The notes: generated by a model from the sequence alone, not told the origin. Positions 1 through 11,111 are shown, numbered from the stretch's first letter. The stretch: 64,000 nucleotides of DNA from Fusarium oxysporum f. sp. lycopersici 4287 (GCF_000149955.1 NC_031000.1:2341982-2405981), one strand, 5' to 3'. Numbers and translations are program-made.

Positions 1-884
1 ACGACTGCCGGATATCATGGATACTGCTGGCAAACACATCCTGCGGTACCGTTGCAGACCGGTCGGAGAGTTTCGAGCCGCCTCGCCATGGCCTCTAAAC
101 CGTACTCGGTATAGCACATCAGAGACGCATCGCTTGCCTAATCGACAGCTGTAGCTTGACTTAAAATGCCTTCTCTTCACTTAGTGAGAGCAGTATACAG
201 TGTCCAGGCGCAGGATTTGGCGGGGAAGCGGAGAATGACGATGACGCCAAAAGAATTTATTACGCCAGTAAAAGTGGAAAATCTTGGCGACGCTCGAATG
301 TTTAGGTTCCGCCGTCACACTTCCGTGGGTTGTACTGCTGCTCAGATGTTGTCGCTGTCACTGGTGGACGCGTGGTGTTCGTGGCGTGCTCCGTCGACTC
401 AAAACAACGCGGGTTGAAGCCCATTGAGTTCTTTTGTGGCTGCTGGTCCCAAACATCTCATTCTCACTATTTATTAACTGCAATACGACGGTTCGCCTGG
501 GCTGGGATTCAACATATAGAAAACGCACTTATGATGTCGGTGACACAGGGTTCATACGCAGTGACCACCAATCAAAACAGATTTCATCAAGAAACGCACA
601 ACTAGCTTAGGTAGACTTTGAATTATCCACGGCGCGATCTTCTGCGCCATGTCACCTCTGACTGAAGCCGACAAATTGACGATCCACAGTGTCTGCGGAG
701 CCTCAAGAGCTACCGGCAAGAGCACCCACCGATCATCAACTACCACATAGCAGACGTCCGACGCTCTCCATGGCTCTAACACAGAGTTTACGTGGCGTTA
801 GGAGATCGAGTGAAAATATGATGCAGATGGCTGTGAGGACCTGGCGCTAGTTCTTGTGACGAGCATATGTGTCAGATATTAAGG
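1..884. other. Intergenic, nothing recognised
   Basis: I see no coding region with recognisable family features, no repeat and no RNA gene. Short open frames here overlap on both strands and look random. Confidence 0.5.
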
Positions 885-1068
885 TGAATTGTGTATATTT
901 CTTGATCCTTTCGCAATCGAAGGACCATTGAGACCTTATATCTTTGACTGGTTCCTTCTAGGACTTGAGTCCTAGAAAGTCCTAGGTGAAAGTCCTACGA
1001 TCTAAGTTTAGGGCGTCAAACTTTAATCCTGAACCTTAATCCTGAAGTTGAGGGTGAACCCTCCAACA
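885..1068 (-). repeat. Solo copia LTR, copy 1
   Basis: Read on the minus strand this begins TGTTGGAGGGTT at 1068 and then carries the TTCAGGATT and repeated TAGGACTTnnAGTCCTA segments also found in the 3' LTR of the copia element at 48170-48368 and in the LTR at 25824-26049. No polyprotein sequence adjoins it, so it is a solo LTR or relic. The distal end near 885 is approximate. I could not find a target-site duplication. Confidence 0.6.
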
Positions 1069-1982
1069 TTCAACAATATGGTACCCCTCTAATTCCCCGC
1101 ATTACACGTCGGATGAGGACTCCGGATAAGATGCTCCCGGCCGTATCCTCATCTGGCCCCCTACTCGGCGCCCTTCCGGTGAGCTGGTGTGTCCGGTTAT
1201 CGTCGATGCAGAGCCCTCATCTCCAAAAGTCCAAGCACAATCACATGCCGCATACCGTAAACCGCCCACCAATCTCCCACTTTCGCAACCTCGTTGGTGC
1301 CCGTCCAGGCCGCTGCATATCATAGCTCTAAGAGCTTCAAGCGAGCCGAGCATTTCTACATGCATGACTCTATGTGTTTTATTGGCCCAGTGAAATTGCC
1401 TGCCCCCTCGAGGCTCAACGACATGGATGGTGACTAATTGCCGGAATCCGAAACGCTCGGCAGATTGGCCAATCATGGCCGCATAGGTTATCTCCTCAAA
1501 CAAAGCGAACTTTTGATCTCCGGGGGTTTCGAAGATGGGCGTTTGAACATCCCGCTCCCACGGGAAAAGTCTGTTTTTTGCTCATGGCCTGGTTGTCCTA
1601 AGCTTAGTCTCCGCTGATGCTATGTTACTCGCTAGGTACAGATATGCTTGTGCGCACTGCGCCCGGCACCGCGATCCGGTCTGTTAGTTGCTTGTGAACA
1701 CTGCTATATTTAATACTCGCATCCTCCTCGGTCCTCCCGTGCCGTACTCATGTCGTTTGGCCCGCCTACTTGGGCAACTCTACTTGAATTCGCTCTTTTG
1801 CCATATCCAGGATGTCAACCTCGGCCTTTGAAGACCTCTCATCGCAGCTTATTAACGGTGCCGGTATTTACAATCCACGGACCTAGATCACTTTATATGA
1901 TCTTCTTATAGTCCTGTTCTTCACTGCTGGGAGAGCTTGCCTTTTGTTCTCACCCAGAAGTTATCGCCACCACACCGTACTG
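1069..1982. other. Intergenic, upstream region of bZIP gene
   Basis: No gene is recognised. The last few hundred bases are the likely promoter of the bZIP gene. No clear TATA box or operator stands out. Confidence 0.4.
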
Positions 1983-3044
1983 ATGATCCCACCATCCTGC
2001 ATGATGAGTACCGCTTCCTCAATGTCTCGAAACCATATAACATATCGGCCAACGCCAAGCCAAATAGGCGCTAGCTCATTCTTTAAGGGGGCAATTGATG
2101 CCTCGCCGGTCCTGATGGAAGTGGGTGTCGGGTCCACCTACAACACATTGCCGACTCAGCCCGCGCAATTCAAGAACCTTGGAGGTAGCGAAATACTGCA
2201 AAATATACTACCACCCGTTATGGGAGACAAGAAGTTAAACCGGCGGGCCCACAACCGAAGACAATCACAAGAAAATGAGGCACTTTTCGAGTCCAGTGTC
2301 TTTGGGCAGGCTGTAGAGTCACCCAAGCCAAGGAAAAGGGGCCGAAAACCTAAGAAGCAGCCAAAAGAGCAGAAGGTAGTGGATCAACAGGAGGAGTTTG
2401 ATGATGATAATCTTCCCAAGGATCCTCGCCGGCGCCGAGTGCTCGAACGTAATCGCATTGCGGCGAATAAGTGTCGTCTCCGCAAGCGTGATGAAGCCTT
2501 AGCACTCGCTTCTCAAGAAGAAGCTATGGAGGACCAGAATCGGTATCTCATGACGTGTCTCGACTCTCTAACCGCCGAAACTTACCACCTAAAGACCCAA
2601 TTACTGCGGCATACAGAATGCAATTGCGTTCTCATCCAGAAATACATCACGAATGAGGCGCAGAAGTGTGTGAATAGGCTAGTCGCTTGCTCTACTGCCT
2701 TTGATACCTATGGTAATTCTCTGAGCCCCTGCCATGGAAGCCCAAGTGGTGCTAGCGGCGCCAAAGAGTTGGATACGCAGAGTCTAAATGGAGGTAGTTT
2801 CCTGTTAACCCCGAGAATCTCTTCTCAGCCGGAATCTGGCACCTCGGAGGTTACAGGCGTCATGTTTGATATGATGGGTTTAGGACCATTTCAAACGACT
2901 ACTATGCCGCCTGATTCGATGGGCTTTACTCAGTCAGTTCTACCGTTATCCTTCACTGAATATGGACGAGGGTTATCCGTCTACGAGGGACCGCGAGAAC
3001 ACCAAGCGGATGAGGTTGCTTGGGCCTCATACTGGCAGTTCTGA
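1983..3044 (+). CDS. bZIP transcription factor (ATF/CREB-like) with AT-hook
   Basis: This is an intronless gene of 353 aa if the first ATG (1983) is used; the open frame reaches back to 1944 without an ATG. Seen directly: a basic AT-hook-like stretch (RKRGRKPKK) at about residues 113-127, an acidic spacer, then a bZIP basic region RNRIAANKCRLRKRDE (N-x3-A-x2-C-R pattern) from about residue 147 and a leucine-zipper region after it. The zipper is followed by LLRHTECNCVLIQKYI, a segment I associate with fungal ATF/CREB-type bZIP proteins. The C-terminal third is low in charge and probably disordered. Known of the family: nuclear dimers that bind CRE-like sites and control stress, development or secondary metabolism. 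No neighbour suggests a specific target. An AT-hook beside a bZIP is uncommon and may aid binding of AT-rich subtelomeric DNA (inference). Confidence 0.85.
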   Translation: MIPPSCMMSTASSMSRNHITYRPTPSQIGASSFFKGAIDASPVLMEVGVGSTYNTLPTQPAQFKNLGGSEILQNILPPVMGDKKLNRRAHNRRQSQENEALFESSVFGQAVESPKPRKRGRKPKKQPKEQKVVDQQEEFDDDNLPKDPRRRRVLERNRIAANKCRLRKRDEALALASQEEAMEDQNRYLMTCLDSLTAETYHLKTQLLRHTECNCVLIQKYITNEAQKCVNRLVACSTAFDTYGNSLSPCHGSPSGASGAKELDTQSLNGGSFLLTPRISSQPESGTSEVTGVMFDMMGLGPFQTTTMPPDSMGFTQSVLPLSFTEYGRGLSVYEGPREHQADEVAWASYWQF

Positions 3045-4458
3045 CGTTAATAGCTACCTCTGTCTGTTAATATTAGAAATAAGGGATAAGAAACCACGTG
3101 AAGAGTTATTTATGATTTCTGGTTAAGTTAGAGTTGATCTATAACGTCTCGTACCGCTATGAATATGGAGTTAAGGCGATGCTTTCCAGTAACCGCACGT
3201 CACGGAGTTGCAAACAGGAATGTAGAACAGGAGTTTATGGGACCCAAACCGTAAAAAGATCCTGGAGAGGATAGATTACCGACGATGGTCTGGAAACAGC
3301 TCTGGCCAGTGGACAAAGAGCGAGTCCACCTTTCTTCGGACCTGACTAGTACACAGGGAGGTGCCCGATTAGTGGAATAGTGCAGAGGGAATCCATTTAA
3401 AAATGCCTGAAAGGGTGGTCGCACGATCAAGGCATGGAGACTAATCTTACCGCTGTCGACGCTGTGCAAGATACTCAAGGCAGTCACTGCAGACAGATAT
3501 TTTATATTGCGGGGACATTTAGGCTCCTCCGCACGAATCACTTGAGAGCATGCAAGCGAGAATCAGCCGAAGAGGCTTAGCTATGCAAGATAGGACGTCA
3601 AACACTTGGAGAACTTGGCGTGTCACTGAAGGGTTAAAAACTGGCTGGACCATTCGGTGTAAGAAGTTGTGGGGCTCTGAGCATCAGGACCAAATCGTCC
3701 GGACTGTAAATAGCATAATTACCCACACTGTACTTTGAGTCCAGAACCCTCCCCCGCCCCCCAAGCGGCGAAATAATTTTAATTCTATGCATTGCATCTT
3801 GTTTAAACTCGGTACTAAGTCATCCAGGATGTTGAGGTAATCCTCCCCCCCACCTGTGACCAGTAACCTCATGCTGGACTCATCCGCGCCTAAGGGTGTG
3901 TCGACATACTGACAGAACGAGATATAATATCAGAACATACTTCGCTAGGCTGGTTCCAGCGTAGGTCACTCGACTATGCTAGCAGATCTTACCTATTTGT
4001 CTGTTAGGTGCCTGTTCAACCATTTGCCGGCATTTGGCCACCGTTCAGCGATAGCAAAGGTCATTATTGCGTCCAACCTGGGGGATTGTATTTGCAAGGA
4101 ATCATCTGAGTAGCGCTCTGCTACTATTGATGGGTCAACTACTGCGCTTAGAAGAGATTCTGTATATTGAAGCTAATCAATCAGTGGGAACAAATTGATC
4201 AGGATATATGATGAACATTGGGACGTAGGTGGCGAGGATCCAAAAAGAGCAGGTACATATGTAGAACATGGTCTATGAGTTGGAGAGAGGGTGGGGAGTT
4301 GACTGAAGAGGCGATTGTTGCGCGTTAACTCTTGCATCAGTGGCTAGATAGAGCAACTTTGCTCCACAACGCTTAGAGCTCTGTATTACAAATATGTGCC
4401 AGCCCTGCCGTCGCTCTCTTACTCCCCAACAACGCCAAACTTTCCGGCACTCTCCAAT
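3045..4458. other. Intergenic, nothing recognised
   Basis: About 1.4 kb without a recognisable gene. Overlapping short frames occur on both strands, but none has family features or a convincing splice pattern. Confidence 0.4.
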
Positions 4459-4731
4459 ATGTCGTCAGACCAAGAATGGCTGTATGATCCCTGCCTCAGT
4501 TGCGGCACCCAGACAGAAGGAGAAACTTACTGCTCTGATTCCTGTCGGCTATCAGAATGCGAGAAGGCACCGGCACCGATGCACTGTTCAAGCTGGCCTT
4601 CTATGCGGACCGTATCGTCCTTCTCGACATCGTCAGCCCAAGAGGCCAAGTCATCGACCAAAGTAGAGAAGGAATTAAGAGTTTACAATAAGTTATTGGA
4701 TCAGCCGAAGATGCGAAGGAGATTACATTAA
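4459..4731 (+). CDS. Ecl1-like small zinc-binding protein
   Basis: A 90-aa protein starting at MSSDQEWLYD; an in-frame ATG at 4396 would add 21 residues. The visible motif is C-x2-C-x9-C-x3-C followed by RLSECE (CLSCGTQ...YCSDSCRLSE), which matches the zinc-binding pattern I know from the fungal Ecl1/Ecl2/Ecl3 life-span regulator family: a short N-terminus, a YCS-x2-CR core and a Ser-rich tail. Known of the family: small nuclear proteins that extend chronological life span and respond to nutrient or zinc limitation in fission yeast. The tail here is Ser-rich and then basic (KMRRRLH). Family assignment is by eye from one short motif, so the role is tentative. The next feature starts about 65 bp downstream and is unrelated. 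Confidence 0.6.
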   Translation: MSSDQEWLYDPCLSCGTQTEGETYCSDSCRLSECEKAPAPMHCSSWPSMRTVSSFSTSSAQEAKSSTKVEKELRVYNKLLDQPKMRRRLH

Positions 4732-4796
4732 AAGCCGAAATACCTCAACTTCATTCGCCTCCCGCCTCAAGGGCTAACAGCAGGAGATACATCTCA

Positions 4797-5491
4797 CAAT
4801 AGTACCACCTTCAGCGCTTTCCGCGTGCCAACTCTGGGATAGAGATATTCGGATTCGAGAAGCAAGGCGTATCGACGCGAGGAACAGCCAGCTTTCCTAC
4901 GCTAGAGCGTGGCTTCGTCGAATTGGTTCTGCTCTTCACTTGAAGGACTTTAGCGGGAAAAAAGGCTTCTTGAGGGACTTGATCGGCCTGGAATACGAAG
5001 TGAATCCGAACGTTCTGGGCGAGGCGGACGATGGTCAACTTGGGTTCATACATATCGCATTCGATCAGATGGTCAATCGCGCCAAAGGCGTCATCACATC
5101 CGATATTATTCTTTGGAATGCTTTATTTGAAGTTAATCGCAAAGAGCTTGACAAGGACAGGGCCAAGCCATTTCATTTCCGATTTAAACTAGAGATTCAA
5201 AGACGGTATACGCTTGTGGTTAAACAGCTACTTGCTTACATTGTCCGGTGTATGTCTTTCGAAGGCGAGGCGGACCGGCGACCATTCAAGCTTGACAGGA
5301 GGCAACAAGGCGCTTACGATATCATGATGGAACACGGAGATGACTTGACCGACGCTTGGAAAGAATACGGAGGGGACCCAGCAGCACACAAGGTTTCTAG
5401 GCTTCTTGATCTGCTGGAGAGTGACATTCTGGAACTCTACATCTCGATTGTTGATCATTTTACTAAAATAACGAGTATGATAGTGTTCTAA
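4797..5491 (+). pseudogene. Fragment of large multicopy fungal protein
   Basis: An open frame runs from about 4797 to a stop at 5491, but the first ATG (4940) lies inside conserved-looking sequence, so the 5' part is missing. The text around CQLWDRDIRIREARR, GKKGFLRDLIGLEYEV, GFIHIAFDQMVNRAKGVI, FHFRFKLEIQRRY and LESDILELYISIVDHFTK resembles, from memory, the middle part of very large fungal proteins that carry an OrsD-type C2H2 region and are often near telomeres together with RecQ-like helicase genes. After DHFTK the similarity I expect stops and the frame ends within a few residues (ITSMIVF). I read this as a relic of about 230 codons broken at both ends. Function unknown. Confidence 0.45.
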
Positions 5492-6345
5492 CAACAAGTC
5501 CCAGATGAAGCGCGTCGTAGTTCATGGAAATCTTTATATGGATAAAATGTGGAACATGCTAGGTAGGTGGTAGAATGTATTGAGTTGTTTCAAGCCTAAA
5601 TCTACCCAAATTAGGCTCGGTAAATAAACCAAAGCGTAGTTATAGGTTCTTCCACGTTTGGTACATAGAAAAGGGGTAATGCGATAGTTGTGGCGTTTTG
5701 AAAAATCGGTAATTAGAGAGATGTCTTTCGATATTCGGGCCAAAACCGGATTGATATCCGCATCTATCAACATGAAGGTCAGGTAATCCTGCATTTGTAA
5801 AAACCAATTTCCCTAAGCCAATGGTCCAAGCCTATTATACACCATGATGAGCAGACCATGATCATAATACGATAATATATACTCTCTGTGACAAGGGAAA
5901 ATAGTTTATTTTTCGGTCCCAGACGTCGGTTTATTTCAAGACGAGGTGATTAGTAGACAGTTTAAATCTACAACAACGACAGACGAGTTGTGGAAAAAAA
6001 TCGAAGAAAGGTTTACTACGGGAAACCTTTCAAGAGCTCACTAGGGATAATTGTCTTAAGTTAACCCAAGGAATACTAAAGAAAGAGAGGAATACAACTC
6101 AAATGCTCAAAGCAGAGATCAAAAGTCTGCAATATTGGGTTCTTGGCAATAAATACAATATGAGTCACGGTTATGTTTGGTAATATAATAGAAACCCCTT
6201 GACAATACAATAATATTGCGAAGGGGTCCATATTGGCAATATGATATTGTTTATTATTATTAGCAACACTGGCTCTGGTCCAGTGTTTCGGCCACTCTGA
6301 CTACTTCCGTTGTTTGTATCTTTTCCCATACAACGCTCGTAGGAA
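5492..6345. other. Intergenic with one hairpin
   Basis: No gene is recognised. An imperfect inverted repeat lies at about 6195-6228: ACCCCTTGACAATA against TATTGCGAAGGGGT, with a six-base loop. Confidence 0.35.
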
Positions 6346-6579
6346 TTAAATATTAGGAGTCGAAGAGCTCGCATGGACTGCTCTCTCGTAACTAATTTGG
6401 TGGGCACTACGACTGCTATGCCGGTTATGAAATTGATGTGTGCTCGACGATTGCCGCACTGCTTCCCGCCGGCTTTGTTCATACCAGGTGCTTAATGATC
6501 TGCCTTCGTAAGTCAGATCGCTATCTTCAATCTTGACGATTATGACATAGCGGTACGATTTCTGGTTCGTGGGTGGCAT
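6346..6579 (-). CDS. Small hypothetical protein
   Basis: From the ATG at 6579 (MPPTNQKSYRYVIIVKI) the frame runs 77 codons to a stop at 6346. It contains KIEDSDLTYEGRSLSTWYEQ, a segment I vaguely associate with small repeated hypothetical proteins of filamentous fungi, followed by a polar Ser/His/Arg-rich tail. There are no membrane segments or signal peptide. An upstream in-frame ATG at 6672 would extend it by 31 residues. I do not know a function. It could also be a gene fragment. Confidence 0.3.
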   Translation of the reverse strand: MPPTNQKSYRYVIIVKIEDSDLTYEGRSLSTWYEQSRREAVRQSSSTHQFHNRHSSRSAHQISYERAVHASSSTPNI

Positions 6580-6672
6580 TCTGGACGTGTTATCGTATCG
6601 ACTTGTGTTGTGCTCTTTGTAATGAGGCGCGCTAGCCAGGGAAATTATGTTAAGAAGATTACATAAGGGCAT

Positions 6673-7336
6673 CTACCGGAATACAGAAATATGTTTTGAG
6701 ACTGACATAGATGTGTAAATCAAATTTATATACTTATTATGCGAAGCATGTGATGCTATGAGTGCAAGTCTGCTTTCATGATACACGTTTCCATGCGAAT
6801 ACGCTCATGCTCCTATCAACCTAGAGACGAGCAATACGAAGTAAAATATGTGGTCGCGAGACAATCCCACTTTGCTTGTAAGATTCGTCACGCCACGCAA
6901 ATTGTGGGTAAAAGAGACAGAGAAAAGAAAATCTTTTATAGGCCTAAGCATCACTACCCTAACTTTAGGCTCGGTTCCAGAAAGTTTAGATTTATCAGAT
7001 ATTCCTCCGTGTTCTGAAAAAAAAAAAAAAAAAAAAAAAAAGAAAAGAAAAAAAAAATCCGCGTCTTTGCATCGTAGAGGGGCTTCTGTCATGCATCAAC
7101 AACAGCTGGTAATTTAAAACAGATCAGGTCATATGGACTGCCTGCAATCAGGTTATTGCGTAGATTGGCCGGCTTTCCCTAATTACTGGTAACTCATGTT
7201 ACTATTTTGGTTTATGTACAGCCTCTGCCTGTACTATCCAACATCCGGGCTCTGTATGTTGGTTAATAGAGCTTGGTCACCTTTGCTCATCGCACATAAT
7301 GCACCCTTGTCTTTGCGATTGTCGAGAACGGTCGAT
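6673..7336. other. Intergenic with poly-A tract
   Basis: No gene is recognised. A pure A run of about 24 bases starts at 7018 and is followed by an A-rich stretch. This may be a retroposon tail or simple-sequence noise. Confidence 0.35.
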
Positions 7337-7490
7337 NNNNNNNNNNNNNNNNNNNNNNNNNNNNNNNNNNNNNNNNNNNNNNNNNNNNNNNNNNNNNNNN
7401 NNNNNNNNNNNNNNNNNNNNNNNNNNNNNNNNNNNNNNNNNNNNNNNNNNNNNNNNNNNNNNNNNNNNNNNNNNNNNNNNNNNNNNNNNN
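7337..7490. other. Assembly gap (154 N)
   Basis: A run of 154 N. Apparent open frames across it are not evidence of coding sequence. Confidence 0.99.
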
Positions 7491-9303
7491 AGAGTGAAGT
7501 TACTCCAGGTGAAAGATGGTTGCTTGTGCTAGATATTTGGCAGGTGGCGGCCTTTGGTAATATCGACATTTCTCGTGTGTACATAGCTTGAAACTTCCGC
7601 GACACCCGAAAAAAAACCCACATTCTACCTTCAACCCTTTCTTCCCCACCACTTTCTCCCACGGCATATGCCGATGCGTTTCAGCAGCTGTTACATTGTA
7701 AGGTGGCATGGTGAACGGCCATGCACCACGCTCTCCCCATCTATTCCCTACTCGTCATCAATATATTGCAAATGAAGCACAAAAGAAATTTGAATAGCTT
7801 GACTTCCCCCAGCTCTCATATCGTTGGAACATGACATAAGCACGATAAGTGCATGTCAGAATAATAAATGACAGCTATGGTGATACATCAGTGGACATTG
7901 CAGAGTCCTTCCGGAACATTTCGCTCCAAGGTATTACTGAGATACCCGCAGAGGGTCGTATTGGAGACGAAATAATCTAGGAACTGCTACAATCTTTTAT
8001 GTGGCGTTTGCCTAAGGAAATCGAGCCTATGGAATTTCATTCAAGTTGGAGGTCAAAAGTGCAGAGGAATGATTGTGATCATGGCGCAACCTGCATGTAG
8101 ACTAGTAGGCTTCTTATTCTTAGTATCTAACCTGTTTAATCAAGCGAGTCTGTCATTTTAAGACTACTCTATTATGTCCCGTTTCGATATTTAGACTCAT
8201 TTTCCCGCCAAATGGGACATTGGGGTGTCTTAACTTTGGGCTCCAAGTGAGAAATGTGTCAAGGATATAACATGATAGTTGGGTGCGCTAATTGTCACTG
8301 TTCGACTCAGATTCGGCTGTTTAGTTTGCCTCAGTCAGAAGCATTCTGTAGAATAGGGAATGGTTATTGCATCTATCTTGAATCAAAAATGTGCCTTTCC
8401 CTTCCGCATGAACAGCAAGACAGGGTGGCCTTACAGGTGACGAGCAAGTGTGACCACTCTGACTTTTTCTTTTTGCGCAGGCTTTTTAAGATGATTTTGG
8501 AAACACCGCCAATCATATCTTCCACTTGCCACCCTTACTAGCAGTCGATGGTGTGCAGAGAAGGATCATGGTGGGTCAGGAGCCCTGAATTCCAGAGGGT
8601 TAAGAGGGTGTTGTAACAAACGAGCCACGAGACTTCCCTGCTGTGCTTGCAGCCCACAGGCGGGTTGCTTTTAAGAGCCCAGAGGCTGATCAGCCAGGCT
8701 GAGCTAAGGGTACCGCTATAGATGCTGGAGCGGAACTGGGGAAATTTGACTAGCGATGCAGTCAGCGTACAGGACTTGGGGATAAATAAAGCGTAGACTG
8801 GTACAACAACCGCACGCCCTGGCAGTTGGTCAGTGTCGATTATAGACTTTGAGGGCATCTTGGCACAGACAAACGAATCAGAATTGCGACCGATACTTAG
8901 TTATGGTAAAGATATGGACGGCAATGCGGATATTGTCCTTTTACCCCCCTGCGATCCGCATCAAACCCTCTTAATCCTCACGTTGATTGAAAAGACCTTC
9001 CGCAGGACGAATCCTTAAAATGACAGTACCGTATGCTGTGGTTAAGCACCTTAACTAATCTACTGTTGCGCGGTAATCCATAAATGCAACATAATACCGT
9101 ACGTGGGGACTAGACACGTCACCAGAAGCACGGAGTAGCCAATAATATTCATCAGTGATCACTCCAATCGACAAATCATATTCAAAACCCCAGATGACTT
9201 AACCCTGATGTCACCAGCGCACAGGCTCAGAACTCTATTACCCTGCACTTACTCCGTACTCTCAGAGGTAATAATCCCCGCAATCCCCGACAAGTTAAGC
9301 AAG
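7491..9303. other. Intergenic, nothing recognised
   Basis: About 1.8 kb with only short, unremarkable frames. I see no domain, splice pattern or repeat that supports a gene. Confidence 0.4.
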
Positions 9304-9491
9304 TGTCGCAGGCCGGGCATGGTCTCAATGATCCTCAGGAACAACAGCCCTTAGTAATCAAGCTGGGTGATTTAAAGTAAAACCTGTGGGATGGAATACC
9401 CCACAGAGAAGATAGAACCAATCAACTCACTACTGCTGCTCATTATGAATGACCCGACCTTCAATCCACTTTAAGCACATCCAGTGCGACA
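9304..9491 (+). mobile_element. 188-bp MITE, copy A
   Basis: This is an almost exact inverted copy of 10680-10867, with one mismatch noticed. Each copy starts TGTCGCA and ends TGCGACA, so the unit has 7-bp terminal inverted repeats. It has no coding capacity. It lies downstream of the lyase gene's 3' end. I see no matching target duplication around this copy (flanks gcaag and tcatg). Confidence 0.65.
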
Positions 9492-9774
9492 TCATGTTAA
9501 GAGAGCTGGTCACACTGGGTTCGTCAGGAAGTATTTATGGGTCCGCGAAGAACTGACCAATTGAATGTTATTTAAAGTCATGCCGCTGTAAGGTCATGCC
9601 TCTGTATCAAAACCGTCATGCCGCTCTATCAAATTCCCTTTATTTTATATAGAAATTAAATAATTTAGCTAGGTAAGATCACTTAGACTTATAGTTAGGC
9701 TTCTAGCTAGAAGCTCTTAGTAAAGTTCTGTCTCGGTCTCTTGTGTTGTTTATGTACTGTTCATTACTATCAAG

Positions 9775-10417
9775 CTATATAGATATAGGCTGTGGCTCTC
9801 CGGGCTTTGCATTATAAGATATGCGGCCTGCTGGAAGGAAGAAGAGTGCTACCAGAGCACCACCTCGAACCTCGGGGTAATGGTGTGTACCTGGCCCAGG
9901 TGCAGTCCAACCAGCGCCTTGCCAACCCTGCATTCCCTTCAATTCTGCCGTCTTGTCGATTTGCACGACGCAGTTGATCTCACCATACGGATGAACGTGG
10001 TACTGACCCGCATACTCCTCTTGACTATCCATAAAAACGGTTGTGATGCTGAAGTACCTGGTCTCAGCGACAGGCATAGTGATTTTACCGCGACGGTATT
10101 TACGGCCGTCTAGCTCTGTTTGTGCGACCCATCCCTCCTCGAGCCCTTGTCGTATGTAGGAGCACAAGGCCTCATAGTGTGGGTTGCCTGGGCCATACTC
10201 TGCGTTTAGCGTTGCCTCAAGATCCTTGCTAGGTGTCCTGTGTAACCGTATTAGAAACACTTGTATAAACTGACGGGGGACCTGCCTCCCAGTTGTGGAC
10301 AAAAGAGTAAACTTACAAGTCTTCGACTTCTTGCAGAAATTCTGCGCATCGAGACACAAAGGCCTGTGCTGTAGGCCAGAGAGAGAGATCCAAAACGGAG
10401 GCAGCATCTTGGCCCAT
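9775..10417 (-). CDS. DUF4863 / 4-hydroxylaminobenzoate lyase-like protein
   Basis: Two exons on the minus strand: 10417-10317 and 10237-9775, with a 79-bp intron (GTAAGT to CACAG). The spliced protein starts MGQDAASVLDLSLW. The second exon has the family core QYHVHPYGEINCVV, GWQGAGWTAPGPGTHHYPEV and ALFFLPAGRISY, with several His and Glu residues suited to a cupin-like metal site. I recognise this as the DUF4863 family, which includes bacterial PnbB, the lyase that converts 4-hydroxylaminobenzoate to protocatechuate and ammonium in nitrobenzoate breakdown. No signal peptide, so cytosolic. A longer open frame begins at 10620 but disagrees with splicing and family sequence upstream of the intron. 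The gene is divergent from the monooxygenase and flanked by two MITE copies. Its promoter carries AATATCCGA sites. Substrate in this fungus is inferred only. Confidence 0.8.
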
Positions 10418-10589
10418 GATGGCGCAAAATATATGATGAACAGTTTGCTAGAGGGGGGTTTACGACTGATGTGATATACTGCCGGTGAAAATGAATCGAT
10501 TGTCAAACAGCCTACAGAGTTGGTGGAAGCTTCCTTTATTGTCTCTGAATGGACTACCATGTCAAATGCGGGGGAATCGATACATGTAG

Positions 10590-10669
10590 AATATCCGATT
10601 GGCTGTCCGGCAATTGTCAATATCCGATGCTTTGTAAGGCTGACAACTATCCGACTTGAATTCCGATTC
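10590..10669. promoter_or_regulatory. Cluster of TCCGA motifs upstream of lyase gene
   Basis: AATATCCGA occurs at 10590-10598 and 10619-10627, CTATCCGA at about 10647 and AATTCCGATTC at 10659-10669. The same AATATCCGA (13347-13355) and AATTCCGACTC (about 13376) occur upstream of the Zn2Cys6 regulator gene. CCG/CGG half-sites are typical targets of Zn2Cys6 regulators, so a shared regulator is likely (inference). Confidence 0.45.
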
Positions 10670-10679
10670 TTGCTTTAAT

Positions 10680-10867
10680 TGTCGCACTGGATGTGCTTAA
10701 AGTGGATTGAAGGTCGGGTCATTCATAATGAGCAGCAGTAGTGAGTTGATTGGTTCTTTCTTCTCTGTGGGGTATTCCATCCCACAGGTTTTACTTTAAA
10801 TCACCCAGCTTGATTACTAAGGGCTGTTGTTCCTGAGGATCATTGAGACCATGCCCGGCCTGCGACA
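10680..10867 (-). mobile_element. 188-bp MITE, copy B
   Basis: The inverted copy of 9304-9491, with the same TGTCGCA...TGCGACA ends. It is flanked on both sides by TTAAT, a plausible 5-bp target-site duplication. It sits in the intergenic region between the divergent lyase and monooxygenase genes, so it separates the lyase-side TCCGA motifs from the monooxygenase start. Confidence 0.7.
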
Positions 10868-11111
10868 TTAATTTATGCTCTCCAGCTCCCAGTAAGTCAT
10901 TCGAATCAGTTTCGGAACAAAGCGTCTGGAAAAAGGTGTCCAGTGAATATGATATTAGGAGACCAAGCAGAGGCGATGTGATGCAAGCCTGATGTGTTTC
11001 ACATTTACATTCTGCCTGGAATATTCAAGATTCAATTAACTTGTCTCTTTCAATTACTTGCAGTATCGACTTGACGGTACATGTCTCTGGTACAATAGTC
11101 GAACAACTATC

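Noticed and set aside
4182..4203. CAGTGGGAACAAATTGATC as a possible mimp terminal repeat
   Set aside because: Only the first bases fit the Fusarium mimp end as I remember it, and no partner end is found nearby.
7196..7709. Open frames spanning the N gap
   Set aside because: The N run reads as unknown residues and keeps frames open artificially; flanking peptides have no family features.
10418..10620. N-terminal extension of the lyase gene to an ATG at 10620
   Set aside because: Frame and phase upstream of the intron disagree with the family sequence; the alternative frame starting at 10417 splices in phase.
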